From positions 62,001 to 126,000 of the forward strand of contig NZ_LRSE01000007.1 of assembly GCF_001634625.1 (NCBI RefSeq): a DNA stretch of 64,000 nucleotides. Reading direction: 5' to 3'. The translations under genes were made by a program, and so were the position numbers. Under the pieces are notes generated by a model, which made no database searches, was not told where the DNA came from, and saw nothing but the letters and a program-made list of their open reading frames with translations. Below, one piece after another: positions 37,898 through 48,590 of the stretch; positions within the stretch are counted from its first letter, which is position 1; every line of letters begins with the position of its first letter. The stretch is from Croceicoccus bisphenolivorans (GTDB lineage Bacteria > Pseudomonadota > Alphaproteobacteria > Sphingomonadales > Sphingomonadaceae).

Positions 37898-38135
37898 CGA
37901 ACGGGCGCGTACCTGTGGGAGAACCGTCCGGTCCAGCAACGATCTTTTCGATCCGTGCCTGCGCCGCATCGAGCCGCGCCTGACAGTGGGCGCGCAGCTT
38001 TTCACCGCGTTCATACAGCGTGATCGATTCGTCGAGCGCAACCTCGCCGCTTTCCAGCTTGCGAACCACGTCTTCCAGCGCCTTCAGCGCCTGTTCGTAG
38101 CTCATTTCGGCGATGTTATTTCCGGCTTCGTCCAT
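37884..38135 (-). CDS. xseB: Exodeoxyribonuclease VII small subunit
   Basis: The 83-residue helical protein has the XseB signature [20 protein letters not shown] and then [20 protein letters not shown]. With XseA it degrades single-stranded DNA. Its C-terminal codons overlap the likely ispA start. The ATG at 38135 is preferred over one at 38147. Confidence 0.92.
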   Translation of the reverse strand: MDEAGNNIAEMSYEQALKALEDVVRKLESGEVALDESITLYERGEKLRAHCQARLDAAQARIEKIVAGPDGSPTGTRPFDEGA

Positions 38136-38224
38136 GGCGGATAGCAATGGCCGCGCACTTCGGTGTGGTCAAGCACCCCGAAAGGGCTGGCACACAGACG
38201 CGGGGGTGGTTATGGGCGCGGATC

Positions 38225-40444
38225 ATGAGCGAGATCACTCCTGACGTCGTCGAGGCGCACGGCCTCTCCCCCGAGGAATACGAGCGTGTGCTGCATGCGC
38301 TGGGTCGCGAGCCGAACCTTGTCGAACTGGGCATCTTCTCGGTCATGTGGTCCGAGCACTGTTCGTACAAGTCGTCGCGCTTCCACCTGAAGAAGCTGCC
38401 GACCGAGGCGCCGTGGGTGATCTGCGGTCCGGGCGAGAACGCGGGCGTCATCGACATCGGCGACGGTCAGGCCGCGATCTTCAAGATGGAGAGCCACAAC
38501 CACCCGTCCTACATCGAACCCTATCAGGGTGCGGCGACGGGCGTTGGCGGCATCCTGCGCGATGTGTTCACCATGGGCGCGCGTCCTGTGGCGAACATGA
38601 ACGCGCTGCGTTTCGGGCGCCCCGATCACCCGAAGATGAAGCACCTCGTGAAGGGCGTTGTCGAAGGCATCGGCGGGTACGGCAATTGCGTCGGCGTGCC
38701 GACCGTCGGTGGCGAGACGAACTTCCACAAGGCATACGACGGCAACATCCTCGTCAACGCGATGACCGTCGGTGTCGCGGACGCGAACAAGATCTTCTAT
38801 TCCGCCGCGACGGGCGTGGGTAACCCCATCGTCTATGTCGGGTCGAAAACGGGCCGCGACGGCATTCACGGTGCCACGATGGCCAGCGCCGATTTCGGCG
38901 ACGACATCGAGGAAAAGCGCCCGACCGTACAGGTCGGCGACCCCTTCGTCGAAAAGCTGCTGATCGAGGCGTGCCTTGAGCTGATGGCGACCGATGCCAT
39001 CGTGGCGATCCAGGACATGGGCGCGGCGGGTCTCACCTCGTCCTCGGTCGAAATGGCGACCAACGGCAAGGCGGGCATCCGGCTCGACATGAACAAGGTG
39101 CCCTGCCGCGAAGAGGCGATGACGCCTTACGAGATGATGCTGAGCGAAAGCCAGGAGCGTATGCTCATGGTGCTGAAGCCCGGCAAGGAAGCCATGGCCG
39201 AGGCGATCTTCAAGAAGTGGGAGCTGGACTTCGCGGTCATCGGCGAAGTTACCGACACCCGCCACATGGTGCTGGAATTCGATGGCGAAGTCGTTTGCGA
39301 CATTCCGCTCGGCCCGCTCGCTGCCGACGCGCCGGAATACGAGCGTCCCTACATCAGCCGCGAGGAGTACGCTGCGTGGAGTGGCGTGGCACCGCTGGGC
39401 GACGTGCCGGAAAGCAATGACGTTGCAGCAGACCTGTTGAAGCTCGTCGCGACGCCGGACCTCGCCTCGCGCAAGTGGATCTGGGAGCAGTACGATTCGC
39501 AGGTCGGCGCGGACACGCTGCAGAAATCGGGCGGCGATGCTGCGGTGGTGCGCGTGCATGGAACCAAGAAGGCGCTGGCGATCAGCACCGATTGCACCCC
39601 GCGCTACTGCTATGCCGATCCCTACGAAGGCGGCAAGCAGGCCATTGCCGAGGCCTATCGCAACATTTCTGCCGTTGGCGCAACGCCGCTGGCAGTCACC
39701 AACTGCCTCAACTTCGGCAACCCGCAGCGCCCGGAAATCATGGCCCAGTTCGTCGGCTGCCTTCAGGGCATGGGCGATGCCTGCCGCACGCTCGACTTCC
39801 CCATCGTGTCGGGCAACGTCAGCCTCTATAACGAGAGCAAGGCGACAGGCGGCGGTTCTGCCATCCTGCCTACGCCCGCCATCGGCGGCGTCGGTCTGAT
39901 GCAGGACCACGAGGCGATGGCCACCATCCGCTTCAAGGCCTCGGGCGATCAGATCGTCGTCATCGGCGGTGAAAGCGGCCATCTTGGCCAGTCGCTCTAC
40001 CTGCGCGAACTGCATGGCCGCGAGGAAGGCCCGCCCCCGCCGGTCGGTCTCGACCTTGCCAAGCGTGCAGGCGAGACGGTGCGAAAGCTGATCGCGGATG
40101 GCGCGGTGACTGCGGTGCATGACTGTTCCGACGGCGGCCTTGCCGTGGCACTGGCCGAAATGGCGATGGCCAGCGGTATGGGCTGCGCCGTAGCGATGCC
40201 GGAAGACCGCACCAGCGCAGCCGGCTTCTGGTTCGGCGAGGACCAGTCGCGCTATGTCGTGACTGCAACCGACGCCGAACCGATCCTCGAAGCCGCCGAA
40301 GCCGCTGGTCTGGCGGCGATCGCGCTGGGCGATGTCGAGGGTGACGCGCTCGTGTTCCGCTCCGTTGCCGGCGAAAGCCGCGTTTCGGTTGCCGATCTGA
40401 AAGCCGCCAACCTCTCTTTCTTCAAAGAGTGGATGGAAGCCTGA
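38225..40444 (+). CDS. purL: Phosphoribosylformylglycinamidine synthase subunit PurL
   Basis: PurL is the synthetase subunit that makes FGAM in purine synthesis. At 739 residues it is the small, Bacillus-type PurL that works with separate PurQ and PurS. Visible motifs are [14 protein letters not shown], the substrate and ATP segment [40 protein letters not shown], and [17 protein letters not shown]. The ATG at 38225 begins the homologous region; a longer frame upstream is not supported. Confidence 0.95.
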   Translation: MSEITPDVVEAHGLSPEEYERVLHALGREPNLVELGIFSVMWSEHCSYKSSRFHLKKLPTEAPWVICGPGENAGVIDIGDGQAAIFKMESHNHPSYIEPYQGAATGVGGILRDVFTMGARPVANMNALRFGRPDHPKMKHLVKGVVEGIGGYGNCVGVPTVGGETNFHKAYDGNILVNAMTVGVADANKIFYSAATGVGNPIVYVGSKTGRDGIHGATMASADFGDDIEEKRPTVQVGDPFVEKLLIEACLELMATDAIVAIQDMGAAGLTSSSVEMATNGKAGIRLDMNKVPCREEAMTPYEMMLSESQERMLMVLKPGKEAMAEAIFKKWELDFAVIGEVTDTRHMVLEFDGEVVCDIPLGPLAADAPEYERPYISREEYAAWSGVAPLGDVPESNDVAADLLKLVATPDLASRKWIWEQYDSQVGADTLQKSGGDAAVVRVHGTKKALAISTDCTPRYCYADPYEGGKQAIAEAYRNISAVGATPLAVTNCLNFGNPQRPEIMAQFVGCLQGMGDACRTLDFPIVSGNVSLYNESKATGGGSAILPTPAIGGVGLMQDHEAMATIRFKASGDQIVVIGGESGHLGQSLYLRELHGREEGPPPPVGLDLAKRAGETVRKLIADGAVTAVHDCSDGGLAVALAEMAMASGMGCAVAMPEDRTSAAGFWFGEDQSRYVVTATDAEPILEAAEAAGLAAIALGDVEGDALVFRSVAGESRVSVADLKAANLSFFKEWMEA

Positions 40445-40478
40445 GAACTACCTTGCGTCCGTAAGCCCCAAACGTGGC

Positions 40479-41666
40479 TTACGGCGCGGGGTTGGCACCC
40501 ACGGGTACCGTGCCACTCGGGGTGGTCACAGTGGTCTTGGTAGTCACTGTGCCTTGAGACAGGAATATCCCCGAAAGATGGGGCGCGGCCATCGAAGTGC
40601 CCTGCTTCACCGTCGTTCCGCCGCTAGTGTCGAGCGAAACGATGTTCTCGCCCGGCTCTGCATAGTCGACCGACGACCCATAGTTGGAGAACGAGGAGTA
40701 CGTCCCGTTCTGTCCGATGGAACCGACAGTATAGATGTTCGCACCGTCGATATCGGCTGGCGGAGAATACCGGAACGAACCATCGAGGCTGGTGCCGTAG
40801 TTTCCGGCCGCGATCACGATACGTACCCCGCCGGGGTTCTTTGCAGGATCGGAAAACGCGAGTACGGAATCGTCCATGAGCGCCGACTGCGGATCGGCAT
40901 TGACCGACAGGTTCAGGACATCGCCCTGACCGGCAACGCCAAGGACATAGTCGATGCCAGCCGCGACATCGATATCGCGTCCGTTCCCCTGTGAATCGAG
41001 TACCCGGACCGAAACGATCGTCGCTCCCGGCGCTACGCCGTAAATCCCGCGACTGTTACCTTTGATAGCCGCGATCGTGCCCGCGACATGCGTGCCGTGG
41101 CCGTTGAAGTCCTCGAACGAACCGGCCTGCTTTCCCCGCACTGTCGGCGCAAGGAAATAGCGGCTGCGGGTCTGGTCGTAATTGAGATCCCCCGTCTTGG
41201 TGCTGACCCCCGTATCGACGACCCACGCCGTTGCCCCCGTCGCTGTGCGAGACCTGACGTAGACGATGTCCCACGGTTCGGTCTCCGTCGTCGAACCACC
41301 ACTGCTCGGCGGGCCACCCCGCTTTGTCGGCACCGCAACTGCTTTGCCGGTGGGCGGCAATGACACGGTTGTCGCCTGCGTACATGAAGTTACCCGGGGG
41401 TTTGACCGCACCATCGCCGACACCGCCTGGCTTGACGCATAGAGAGCAAAGCCGGGGCCGACATGCTTGTAGACGTACAGCACCCTGCCCCGCGCCTGCC
41501 CGGCGGCCCGGGCGGACATGGCATCGACAGAGACGGTGCCTGCCTGGAATTTGCAATACCACGTGTCGGGTATCTTCTCGCCAGCCGGACTGGCCGCTGC
41601 CGCCCCTGCCATGAACATCGCTGATGCCCCGACGATTGACGCGATCGATCTTGCCGAAATAATCAT
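40479..41666 (-). CDS. Secreted subtilisin-like serine protease (S8)
   Basis: The 395-residue preproprotein has a signal peptide (SIASIVGASAMFMAGAAAAS), a propeptide-like region with an I9-type segment (GRVLYVYKHVGPGFALYAS), and the catalytic triad. Asp151 is in WVVDTGV, His190 in FNGHGTHVAG and Ser358 in GTSMAAPH. The oxyanion Asn lies in AAGNYG. A Thr-rich tail (TVTTKTTVTT) ends the protein. It is likely exported. ATG 41666 is preferred; an upstream start at 41756 would bury the signal peptide. Confidence 0.9.
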   Translation of the reverse strand: MIISARSIASIVGASAMFMAGAAAASPAGEKIPDTWYCKFQAGTVSVDAMSARAAGQARGRVLYVYKHVGPGFALYASSQAVSAMVRSNPRVTSCTQATTVSLPPTGKAVAVPTKRGGPPSSGGSTTETEPWDIVYVRSRTATGATAWVVDTGVSTKTGDLNYDQTRSRYFLAPTVRGKQAGSFEDFNGHGTHVAGTIAAIKGNSRGIYGVAPGATIVSVRVLDSQGNGRDIDVAAGIDYVLGVAGQGDVLNLSVNADPQSALMDDSVLAFSDPAKNPGGVRIVIAAGNYGTSLDGSFRYSPPADIDGANIYTVGSIGQNGTYSSFSNYGSSVDYAEPGENIVSLDTSGGTTVKQGTSMAAPHLSGIFLSQGTVTTKTTVTTPSGTVPVGANPAP

Positions 41667-41826
41667 GGTGGATCTCCTGCTCGCTCGCCCCAACGGCGCG
41701 CCGGAAGCAGCAGTATCCCATAAGATCAGCAACCTTCCAAGGCTGCAGGGCGACATACGTTGATCAAATAGGCATTACAGGCAGTTAAGCAGCAGCCCGT
41801 GTACCTGCATTTCAAGGATTGCCCCT

Positions 41827-42723
41827 TTACTCCACCCATTCACCCCGCGGCACGCCCAGCAGTTTCAGCACGCTGGTCAGGTCCCCCCGATCGACGAAAC
41901 CGTTAGCCGCCGCTTTCGCCTTCGGCTTGGCGTAATAGGCTACGCCGAAGTCCGCCGCCTCGATCATCGGGATATCGTTCGCGCCGTCGCCGGTCGCGAG
42001 GCTGAGCGCGCCGCTGCCCAGTCGCGCCATTTCCTCCTCCAAGGTTGCAAGCTTCGTGCCGCTGCCGACGATAGCTGCCGCCAGCTTGCCCGTCAGCCTG
42101 CCATCCGCGACGCCGAGCACGTTGCCGACGACGCGTTCGAAGCCCAGCATATCGGCCACCGGATCGGCGAATGAATGGAACCCGCCCGTTACCAGCACGG
42201 TACGGCAGCCACGGCTCTTAAGTGTCTCGACCAGTGTGCGCGCACCCGGCATCGGGCGGATACGTTCGTCAAGACAACGGTTTATGGCACTTTCTTCAAG
42301 TCCCGCCAGAAGTCCGACACGTTCGGTAAGCGCGCTGACAAAGTCCAGTTCGCCCTGCATCGCACGTTCGGTGATGTCGGCGATCTTTTCCTTCAGGCCC
42401 GCAAAATCGGCCAGTTCGTCGATGCATTCCTGTCCGATCATGGTCGAATCCATGTCGGAGACGAACAGCTGCGGCACGGCGATCTCGCCCTCGCTCATCA
42501 GCAGGTCGCAAGGGCTGAAACAGGTATCGAGGATCGCCCGCACGTCCGCCGGGTTCGCCCCCTCCCCGCTCTTTGCCGCGAAGTCGATTTCCAGCACGTC
42601 GCCGCAGAACTCCAGCATCTGCGCGCCGGCAAGCGCCCAGCCTTTTTCCGCCAACATGCCGCCCGCCCGTTCGAGCGCGGTTTCCATGCGTGTGGGGTCT
42701 GCTATCAGCCGGGCGATGAGCAC
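41827..42723 (-). CDS. serB: Phosphoserine phosphatase
   Basis: SerB performs the last step of serine synthesis. The 298-residue protein has an N-terminal regulatory-like domain and a HAD phosphatase domain: [19 protein letters not shown] with the nucleophile Asp, [14 protein letters not shown], and [19 protein letters not shown]. The GTG start at 42723 is fixed by AAGGAGA upstream. It overlaps the divergent miaA start by 8 bp. Confidence 0.93.
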   Translation of the reverse strand: MLIARLIADPTRMETALERAGGMLAEKGWALAGAQMLEFCGDVLEIDFAAKSGEGANPADVRAILDTCFSPCDLLMSEGEIAVPQLFVSDMDSTMIGQECIDELADFAGLKEKIADITERAMQGELDFVSALTERVGLLAGLEESAINRCLDERIRPMPGARTLVETLKSRGCRTVLVTGGFHSFADPVADMLGFERVVGNVLGVADGRLTGKLAAAIVGSGTKLATLEEEMARLGSGALSLATGDGANDIPMIEAADFGVAYYAKPKAKAAANGFVDRGDLTSVLKLLGVPRGEWVE

Positions 42724-43702
42724 GGACGAAATCTCCTTGAACGACGAACGGGGTCCTGGCGACGAAAAGCCTCGGGTCGCGCTCATTGCAGGGCCGACAG
42801 CAAGCGGCAAGAGCGATCTGGCGGTCGATCTGGCACTCGCTGCCGAAAAGTGCGGTTTGCCGGCAACCGTGATCAATGCGGACAGCGCGCAGGTCTATCG
42901 CGATCTGCGCGTGCTTTCGGCCCGGCCCGACGATGACGAGATGCGCGGCGTGCCCCATGTCCTGTTCGGAGCATGGGACGGAGCGGAGCCATGTTCCGCC
43001 GCCGATTGGGCCGCGCGCGCGAAACAGGAAATCGCGCAAGCCCATGGCGCGGGACGACTGCCGATCCTCGTTGGCGGGACGGGCCTTTACTTGCGCACCC
43101 TGATCGACGGCATTGCCCCCATCCCCGCCATCGATCCGCAGGTCCGCGAGGCTGTCCGCGCCATGCCGGTTGCGGCGGCGCATGCGGCTCTAACAGTAGA
43201 GGACCCCGCCTCTGCCAATCGTCTCAATCCAGCGGATACAACCCGCGTTGCCCGCGCGCTGGAAGTGGTGCGCAGCACGGGGCAACCGCTGGCCCACTGG
43301 CACGCGCACATGGAAGGCGGGATCGGCGGGGAGATTGATCTGGCCGCCGCCATCCTCATGCCGGAGCGGGAGGCATTGTACGACAAGTGCGACCGGCGCT
43401 TTGCCCTGATGCTGCAGTACGGCGCCGTCGACGAAGTGCGCGCGCTGCTTGCCCGCAATCTCGATCCCGACCTTCCGGTCATGCGCGCCATCGGCGTGCC
43501 CGAGATCGCCGGAATGCTCCTTGGCAAATACGATGCGGCAGAGGCCTGTTCGCGCGGATCGGCCGCGACTCGCCGCTATGCGAAACGGCAATACACGTGG
43601 TTTCGCCATCAGCCGCCGGTTGATTGGAACCGGTTCTACGCTGAAAATGTCTCAAATGGGGTCGTTGTTGAAATATTATTACGAAAACTAAGGTTGACAT
43701 GA
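42716..43702 (+). CDS. miaA: tRNA dimethylallyltransferase
   Basis: MiaA adds the dimethylallyl group to A37 of tRNAs. The 328-residue protein has the P-loop [53 protein letters not shown] and the C-terminal [10 protein letters not shown]. The ATG at 42716 lies inside the serB 5' end, divergently. An in-frame TTG at 42737 is an alternative that would reduce the overlap. Confidence 0.93.
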   Translation: MSTDEISLNDERGPGDEKPRVALIAGPTASGKSDLAVDLALAAEKCGLPATVINADSAQVYRDLRVLSARPDDDEMRGVPHVLFGAWDGAEPCSAADWAARAKQEIAQAHGAGRLPILVGGTGLYLRTLIDGIAPIPAIDPQVREAVRAMPVAAAHAALTVEDPASANRLNPADTTRVARALEVVRSTGQPLAHWHAHMEGGIGGEIDLAAAILMPEREALYDKCDRRFALMLQYGAVDEVRALLARNLDPDLPVMRAIGVPEIAGMLLGKYDAAEACSRGSAATRRYAKRQYTWFRHQPPVDWNRFYAENVSNGVVVEILLRKLRLT

Positions 43703-43783
43703 TATTCCATGTCGCCTAGTCCGCCCTTCGAATTGGGTTGGGAGAGAGAGGCCCGGGTGCACGACACTCGGGCCCATTTTCTT
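43693..43783 (+). promoter_or_regulatory. Probable ilvB promoter and leader hairpin
   Basis: TTGACA at 43693-43698 is followed 17 bp later by TAGTCC, a plausible promoter. Within the leader, GGCCCGGGTG at 43750-43759 pairs with CACTCGGGCC at 43765-43774 (9 of 10), followed by ATTTTCTT. This resembles a terminator placed in front of ilvB, so attenuation is possible. No leucine-, valine- or isoleucine-rich leader peptide was found. Confidence 0.45.
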
Positions 43784-43815
43784 GGCCCGTCAGCCAACAG
43801 AAACGGAGAACGACA

Positions 43816-45555
43816 GTGACCGAGCGCAGCGGCGCCGACATCTTGATGGACAGCCTGGCCGAACAGGGGGTCGAAGTGGTCTTCGGCTATCCCGGTGGTG
43901 CGGTACTGCCCATTTACGATGCCCTGTTTTCCGACAACCGCATCCGCCATGTCCTCGTCCGGCATGAAGCCGGTGCGGCCCATGCCGCCGAAGGTTACGC
44001 CCGTTCGACCGGCAAGCCCGGTGTCGTCCTCGTCACCAGTGGCCCCGGCGCGACGAATGCGGTTACCGGCATCGCCGATGCCTTCATGGATTCGATCCCG
44101 ATGGTCGTCCTGACCGGTCAGGTCGCGACTGCGATGATCGGCACCGACGCGTTTCAGGAAGCCGACACCATCGGCATCACGCGGCACTGCACGAAGCACA
44201 ACTATCTTGTGAAGGACCCGTCGGAACTGGCCGCGACCATTGCCGAGGCGTTCCAGATCGCGACCACCGGCCGCCCCGGCCCCGTCGTCATCGACATTCC
44301 CAAGGACGTTCAGGTCGCTAGCGCGCCTGTTCAGGCGATCGACAAGCCGAGCCGCTACACCCCGCCATCGACCGGCGCGGACGAGGCGATCGCCGAAGCC
44401 GTTCGCCTGATCGCGGCGGCCAAGGCGCCTGTCCTCTACAGCGGCGGCGGCGTCATCAATTCGGGGCCGGAAGCATCCGAACTGCTGCGCGAGCTGCAGG
44501 CGCTGACCGGTGCGCCCGTCACCAGCACGCTAATGGGCCTTGGCGCCTATCCCGCGCATGACAAGGCGTGGCTGGGTATGCTGGGCATGCATGGCACCTA
44601 TGAAGCCAACATGACGATGAACCGGTCCGATCTGGTCGTCGCCATCGGCGCGCGCTTCGACGACCGCGTCACCGGCCGGGTCGAGGATTTCGCGCCCGAC
44701 GCGAAGAAGATCCACATCGACATCGACCGTTCCTCGATCAACAAGACAGTCCGCGTCGATCTGCCGATCATCGGCGATTGCGCCACTGTGCTGCGCCAGA
44801 TGATCGACGAGTGGAAGACGACCGGCGCAACTGCGCAGAACCTTTCGGAATGGTACCACCGGATCGACGGCTGGCGCGCGCGCAACTCGCTTGCCTATCC
44901 GCGGTCCGAGGAAGAGATCATGCCGCAGTTCGCGATCGAGCGGCTGTATGAACTCACCAAAGACCGCGATCCGATCATCACCACCGAAGTCGGCCAGCAC
45001 CAGATGTGGGCGGCGCAGCACTTCCACTTCTTCGGCCCCAACAAGTGGCTGACGAGCGGCGGTTTGGGCACCATGGGCTACGGCCTGCCCGCGGCCATCG
45101 GTGCGCAGCTTGGCAATCCCGAAGCGCTGGTGATCGACATCGCGGGCGAAGCCTCGATCCAGATGAACATTCAGGAACTGGGCACGGCAAGCCAGTACCG
45201 CCTGCCGGTCAAGGTTTTCATCCTCAACAACGAATACATGGGCATGGTCCGCCAGTGGCAGGAACTGACCTATGAATCGCGCTATTCGAATTCGTACAGC
45301 GACGCGCTGCCCGATTTCGTGAAGCTGGCGGAAGCTTATGGCTGGAAGGGTATCCAGATCGACAATCTGGACGATCTGGACGCCGGCATTCAGGCGATGA
45401 TCGAACATGACGGCCCCGTCATCGTCGATTGCCGCGTGGCGAAGCTTGCCAATTGCCTGCCGATGTTCCGTTCGGGCGCGGCCCACACCGACATGATCCT
45501 CTATGGCGACGACACGCAGCGCGAAGTCACGGCCGAAGCGAAGGCGTCCGTCTGA
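43816..45555 (+). CDS. ilvB: Acetolactate synthase large subunit
   Basis: IlvB condenses pyruvate in branched-chain amino acid synthesis with ThDP, Mg and FAD. The 579-residue protein has [38 protein letters not shown] with the ThDP-activating Glu, and the C-terminal ThDP domain. The Mg-binding motif, usually GD-G/A, reads AGEASIQMN and ends ILNNEYMG, so Asp is replaced by Glu. The GTG start follows GGAGA. It overlaps ilvH as TGATG. Confidence 0.94.
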   Translation: MTERSGADILMDSLAEQGVEVVFGYPGGAVLPIYDALFSDNRIRHVLVRHEAGAAHAAEGYARSTGKPGVVLVTSGPGATNAVTGIADAFMDSIPMVVLTGQVATAMIGTDAFQEADTIGITRHCTKHNYLVKDPSELAATIAEAFQIATTGRPGPVVIDIPKDVQVASAPVQAIDKPSRYTPPSTGADEAIAEAVRLIAAAKAPVLYSGGGVINSGPEASELLRELQALTGAPVTSTLMGLGAYPAHDKAWLGMLGMHGTYEANMTMNRSDLVVAIGARFDDRVTGRVEDFAPDAKKIHIDIDRSSINKTVRVDLPIIGDCATVLRQMIDEWKTTGATAQNLSEWYHRIDGWRARNSLAYPRSEEEIMPQFAIERLYELTKDRDPIITTEVGQHQMWAAQHFHFFGPNKWLTSGGLGTMGYGLPAAIGAQLGNPEALVIDIAGEASIQMNIQELGTASQYRLPVKVFILNNEYMGMVRQWQELTYESRYSNSYSDALPDFVKLAEAYGWKGIQIDNLDDLDAGIQAMIEHDGPVIVDCRVAKLANCLPMFRSGAAHTDMILYGDDTQREVTAEAKASV

Positions 45556-46070
45556 TGCATATCCAGCACCGCGAGCAGGAACGACACGTTCTTGCCATCA
45601 CCGTCGACAACGAAAGCGGCATTCTGGCCAAGATCGCCGGACTTTTCACCGCGCGCGGGTACAATATCGATTCGCTGACGGTTGCCGACATCTCGGAAAA
45701 CCACAACGTCAGCCGGATCACCATCGTTACCCACGGTCCGCAGGAAGTGATCGACCAGATCCATGCGCAGCTGGAACGGCTGATCCCGGTTCACAAGGTT
45801 GCCGACCTCACCGAACTCGGCCCGCATGTGGAGCGCGAACTGGCTCTGGTGAAAGTGGCCGGAAAGGGCGACAACCGGGTAGAGGCGCTGCGCCTTGCCG
45901 ACGTCTACCGCGCCAAGGTGGTCGATTCCACAACCGGGAGTTTCATTTTCGAGATCACCGGCACTCCGGAAAAGATCGACGCATTCGTCGCCCTGATGCG
46001 TGAACTCGGCCTTGTCGAAGTGGGCCGCACGGGCATCGTGGGCATGATGCGCGGTGTGAACGGGGCATAA
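45555..46070 (+). CDS. ilvH: Acetolactate synthase small (regulatory) subunit
   Basis: The 171-residue ACT-domain protein gives valine feedback and full activity to IlvB. It starts with the ACT motif VDNESGILAKIAGLFTARGYN and continues SLTVADISENHNVSRITIV. The second half has EALRLADVYRAKVVD and FEITGTPEKIDAFV. The start overlaps the ilvB stop by one base. Confidence 0.94.
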   Translation: MHIQHREQERHVLAITVDNESGILAKIAGLFTARGYNIDSLTVADISENHNVSRITIVTHGPQEVIDQIHAQLERLIPVHKVADLTELGPHVERELALVKVAGKGDNRVEALRLADVYRAKVVDSTTGSFIFEITGTPEKIDAFVALMRELGLVEVGRTGIVGMMRGVNGA

Positions 46071-46140
46071 CCGGGTCCGAATTCGTTCCAAACGATACAT
46101 TTGAAGCAACCATCCAACACAGCTATGCGCCGCTGCGTAA

Positions 46141-47208
<1,068 letters not shown>

Positions 47209-47245
47209 TCCCATCGCGCCACGGCGCGACGCGATAACGAAACGG

Positions 47246-47282
47246 GGCCCGCGCATCATGCACTTGATGCGTGGGCCTTTTT
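47246..47282 (+). terminator. Rho-independent terminator after ilvC
   Basis: GGCCCGCGCATCA pairs with TGATGCGTGGGCC over 13 positions with one mismatch. The loop is short and TTTTT follows. It closes the ilv operon. Confidence 0.88.
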
Positions 47283-47323
47283 CGTTAGCTTCGCGCGCGA
47301 TTCTATCTTCGGAGACCCGATCG

Positions 47324-47974
47324 ATGCGCACCGCCACGAAAGCCCTGCTTGCCGCCGCCTGCCTTGCTGTCCCCGCCACAGCGCCAACGGCACAGGAAGC
47401 GCCGAAGATGCAACTGGGCCGCGCCGATGCCTCGCTTGTACAGGCGGGGTCCTACACCGCCGATGCCGCACACACTCTGGTAGGATGGCGTGTGAACCAT
47501 CTGGGCTTCAACGACTATTTCGGTATTTTCGGCGATATTTCGGGCACGCTCGAACTCGATCCGGCTGACCTCGCCTCTGCAAAAGTCGATGTGACGATCC
47601 CCGTCGCGGCCGTGACGACCGCAAGCGCGGGGCTCACCGAACACCTGCTGCGCGCAGGCAAGGATGGCGGGAAACCCGATTTCTTCGGCCCCGCACCGGC
47701 CCCTGCCCGCTTCATCTCCACGATGGTCACGCCTACCGGTACGAACTCGGCGATGATCGTCGGTGACCTGACGCTCAATGGCGTGACGGCGCCTGTCGCC
47801 ATCGCCGCGAAGTTTACCGGCGCGGGTCCTGCACCGATGAGCGGCAAGCAGACCGTCGGCTTCGAAGGTCGCGCCACGCTGAAGCGCAGCACCTTTGGCG
47901 TCAACATGGGCATTCCCATGGTAAGCGACGAAGTCGAACTGGACATCACGTCCGCCTTCGAACTGGCTTCGTGA
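47324..47974 (+). CDS. YceI-family exported protein
   Basis: The 216-residue protein has a signal peptide (ATKALLAAACLAVPATAPTA). The YceI lipocalin-like barrel is shown by YTADAAHTLVGWRVNHLGFN, SGTLELDPADLASAKVDVTI, DLTLNGVTAPV and RATLKRSTFGVNMGIPMVSD. Members bind polyprenoid or amphiphilic ligands in the periplasm. The ATG at 47324 starts the signal peptide. Its stop overlaps the next gene as TGATG. Confidence 0.88.
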   Translation: MRTATKALLAAACLAVPATAPTAQEAPKMQLGRADASLVQAGSYTADAAHTLVGWRVNHLGFNDYFGIFGDISGTLELDPADLASAKVDVTIPVAAVTTASAGLTEHLLRAGKDGGKPDFFGPAPAPARFISTMVTPTGTNSAMIVGDLTLNGVTAPVAIAAKFTGAGPAPMSGKQTVGFEGRATLKRSTFGVNMGIPMVSDEVELDITSAFELAS

Positions 47975-48369
47975 TGCGCCTCGCGCTCCCCGCGCTGCTG
48001 GCCCTTGCGGCCTGTTCGTCCGGGGAGCGTGCGGGCGACGCCCCGGCGGGCACGCCATCGCCGGCCGTGCCGGACTTTGCCGATGCCGAATGGGTGCCGC
48101 CTGCGCAGTGCCCGTCATGGGCCGATGCCGATCGGCCGGCGGGATCGAACTGTTATGGCATCATGCCCGAAAGCTGCGGTGCGGACCGTGCCTCGGCCTA
48201 TGTCGGCCAGACGATGAGCGCGGCGATCGAGGAAGTGCTGGAAAAGTTGGCAGTCGCAAGGCTGCGCGTGATCGCGCCTGACACGGCCTATACCGAAGAT
48301 CTCAATCCGGGCCGCCTCAACGTCTTTACCGACGCGAGCGGCACGATCACCGGCGTCGACTGCTTCTGA
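47974..48369 (+). CDS. Lipoprotein with I78-type peptidase inhibitor domain
   Basis: The 131-residue product starts with a lipoprotein signal, ALPALLALAAC, with lipobox LAAC. The C-terminal 64 residues match the I78 inhibitor family: CGADRASAYVGQTMSAAIEE, RVIAPDTAYTEDLNPGRLNV and ITGVDCF, with the two cysteines expected to pair. It is probably an envelope-anchored inhibitor of serine proteases. It is coupled to the YceI gene. Confidence 0.82.
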   Translation: MRLALPALLALAACSSGERAGDAPAGTPSPAVPDFADAEWVPPAQCPSWADADRPAGSNCYGIMPESCGADRASAYVGQTMSAAIEEVLEKLAVARLRVIAPDTAYTEDLNPGRLNVFTDASGTITGVDCF

Positions 48370-48439
48370 CAAGAGCCGCGCGCAAGGCCCGAATCAGGTC
48401 TGGACATTGCCGCGCGCGTGGATCATAGCCGGTTTCGTA

Positions 48440-48505
48440 ATGACTGTGATGCGCCTGCACCCCGGCCTTGGCCTGCTGCTTCGACTTACACGCCCCCGGG
48501 CGTGA
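48440..48505 (+). CDS. Leucine-rich leader peptide of leuA
   Basis: The 21-residue frame reads MTVMRLHPG then LGLLLRL then TRPRA and stops at 48503-48505. Six of 21 codons are leucine, four of them within seven positions, which is the hallmark of a leu attenuator peptide. It ends 85 bp before the leuA ATG. It has no strong Shine-Dalgarno. Stalling at Leu codons when charged tRNA-Leu is scarce would change folding of the downstream leader. Confidence 0.7.
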   Translation: MTVMRLHPGLGLLLRLTRPRA

Positions 48506-48545
48506 CCTTTGCGCTGCCTGCGGGCCGCGCGTGTCGGCCCGGGGG
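48491..48545 (+). promoter_or_regulatory. Alternative RNA hairpins of the leuA leader
   Basis: CGGGCCG at 48521-48527 can pair with CGGCCCG at 48535-48541. CCCCCGGG at 48493-48500, inside the end of the leader peptide, can instead pair with CCCGGGGG at 48538-48545. The two pairings exclude each other, as in attenuators. No U-tract follows the second hairpin, so control may be Rho-dependent or translational. Confidence 0.5.
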
Positions 48546-48590
48546 ATAGAAAGCCGCACCACCTGAATCAGCAGACAAGAAGTATTCGTC

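Noticed and set aside
38210-40120. 636-codon open frame on the minus strand opposite purL
   Set aside because: It lies wholly antisense to a clear purL, has no ribosome binding site, and its His/Arg-rich composition is that of a mirrored GC-rich gene.
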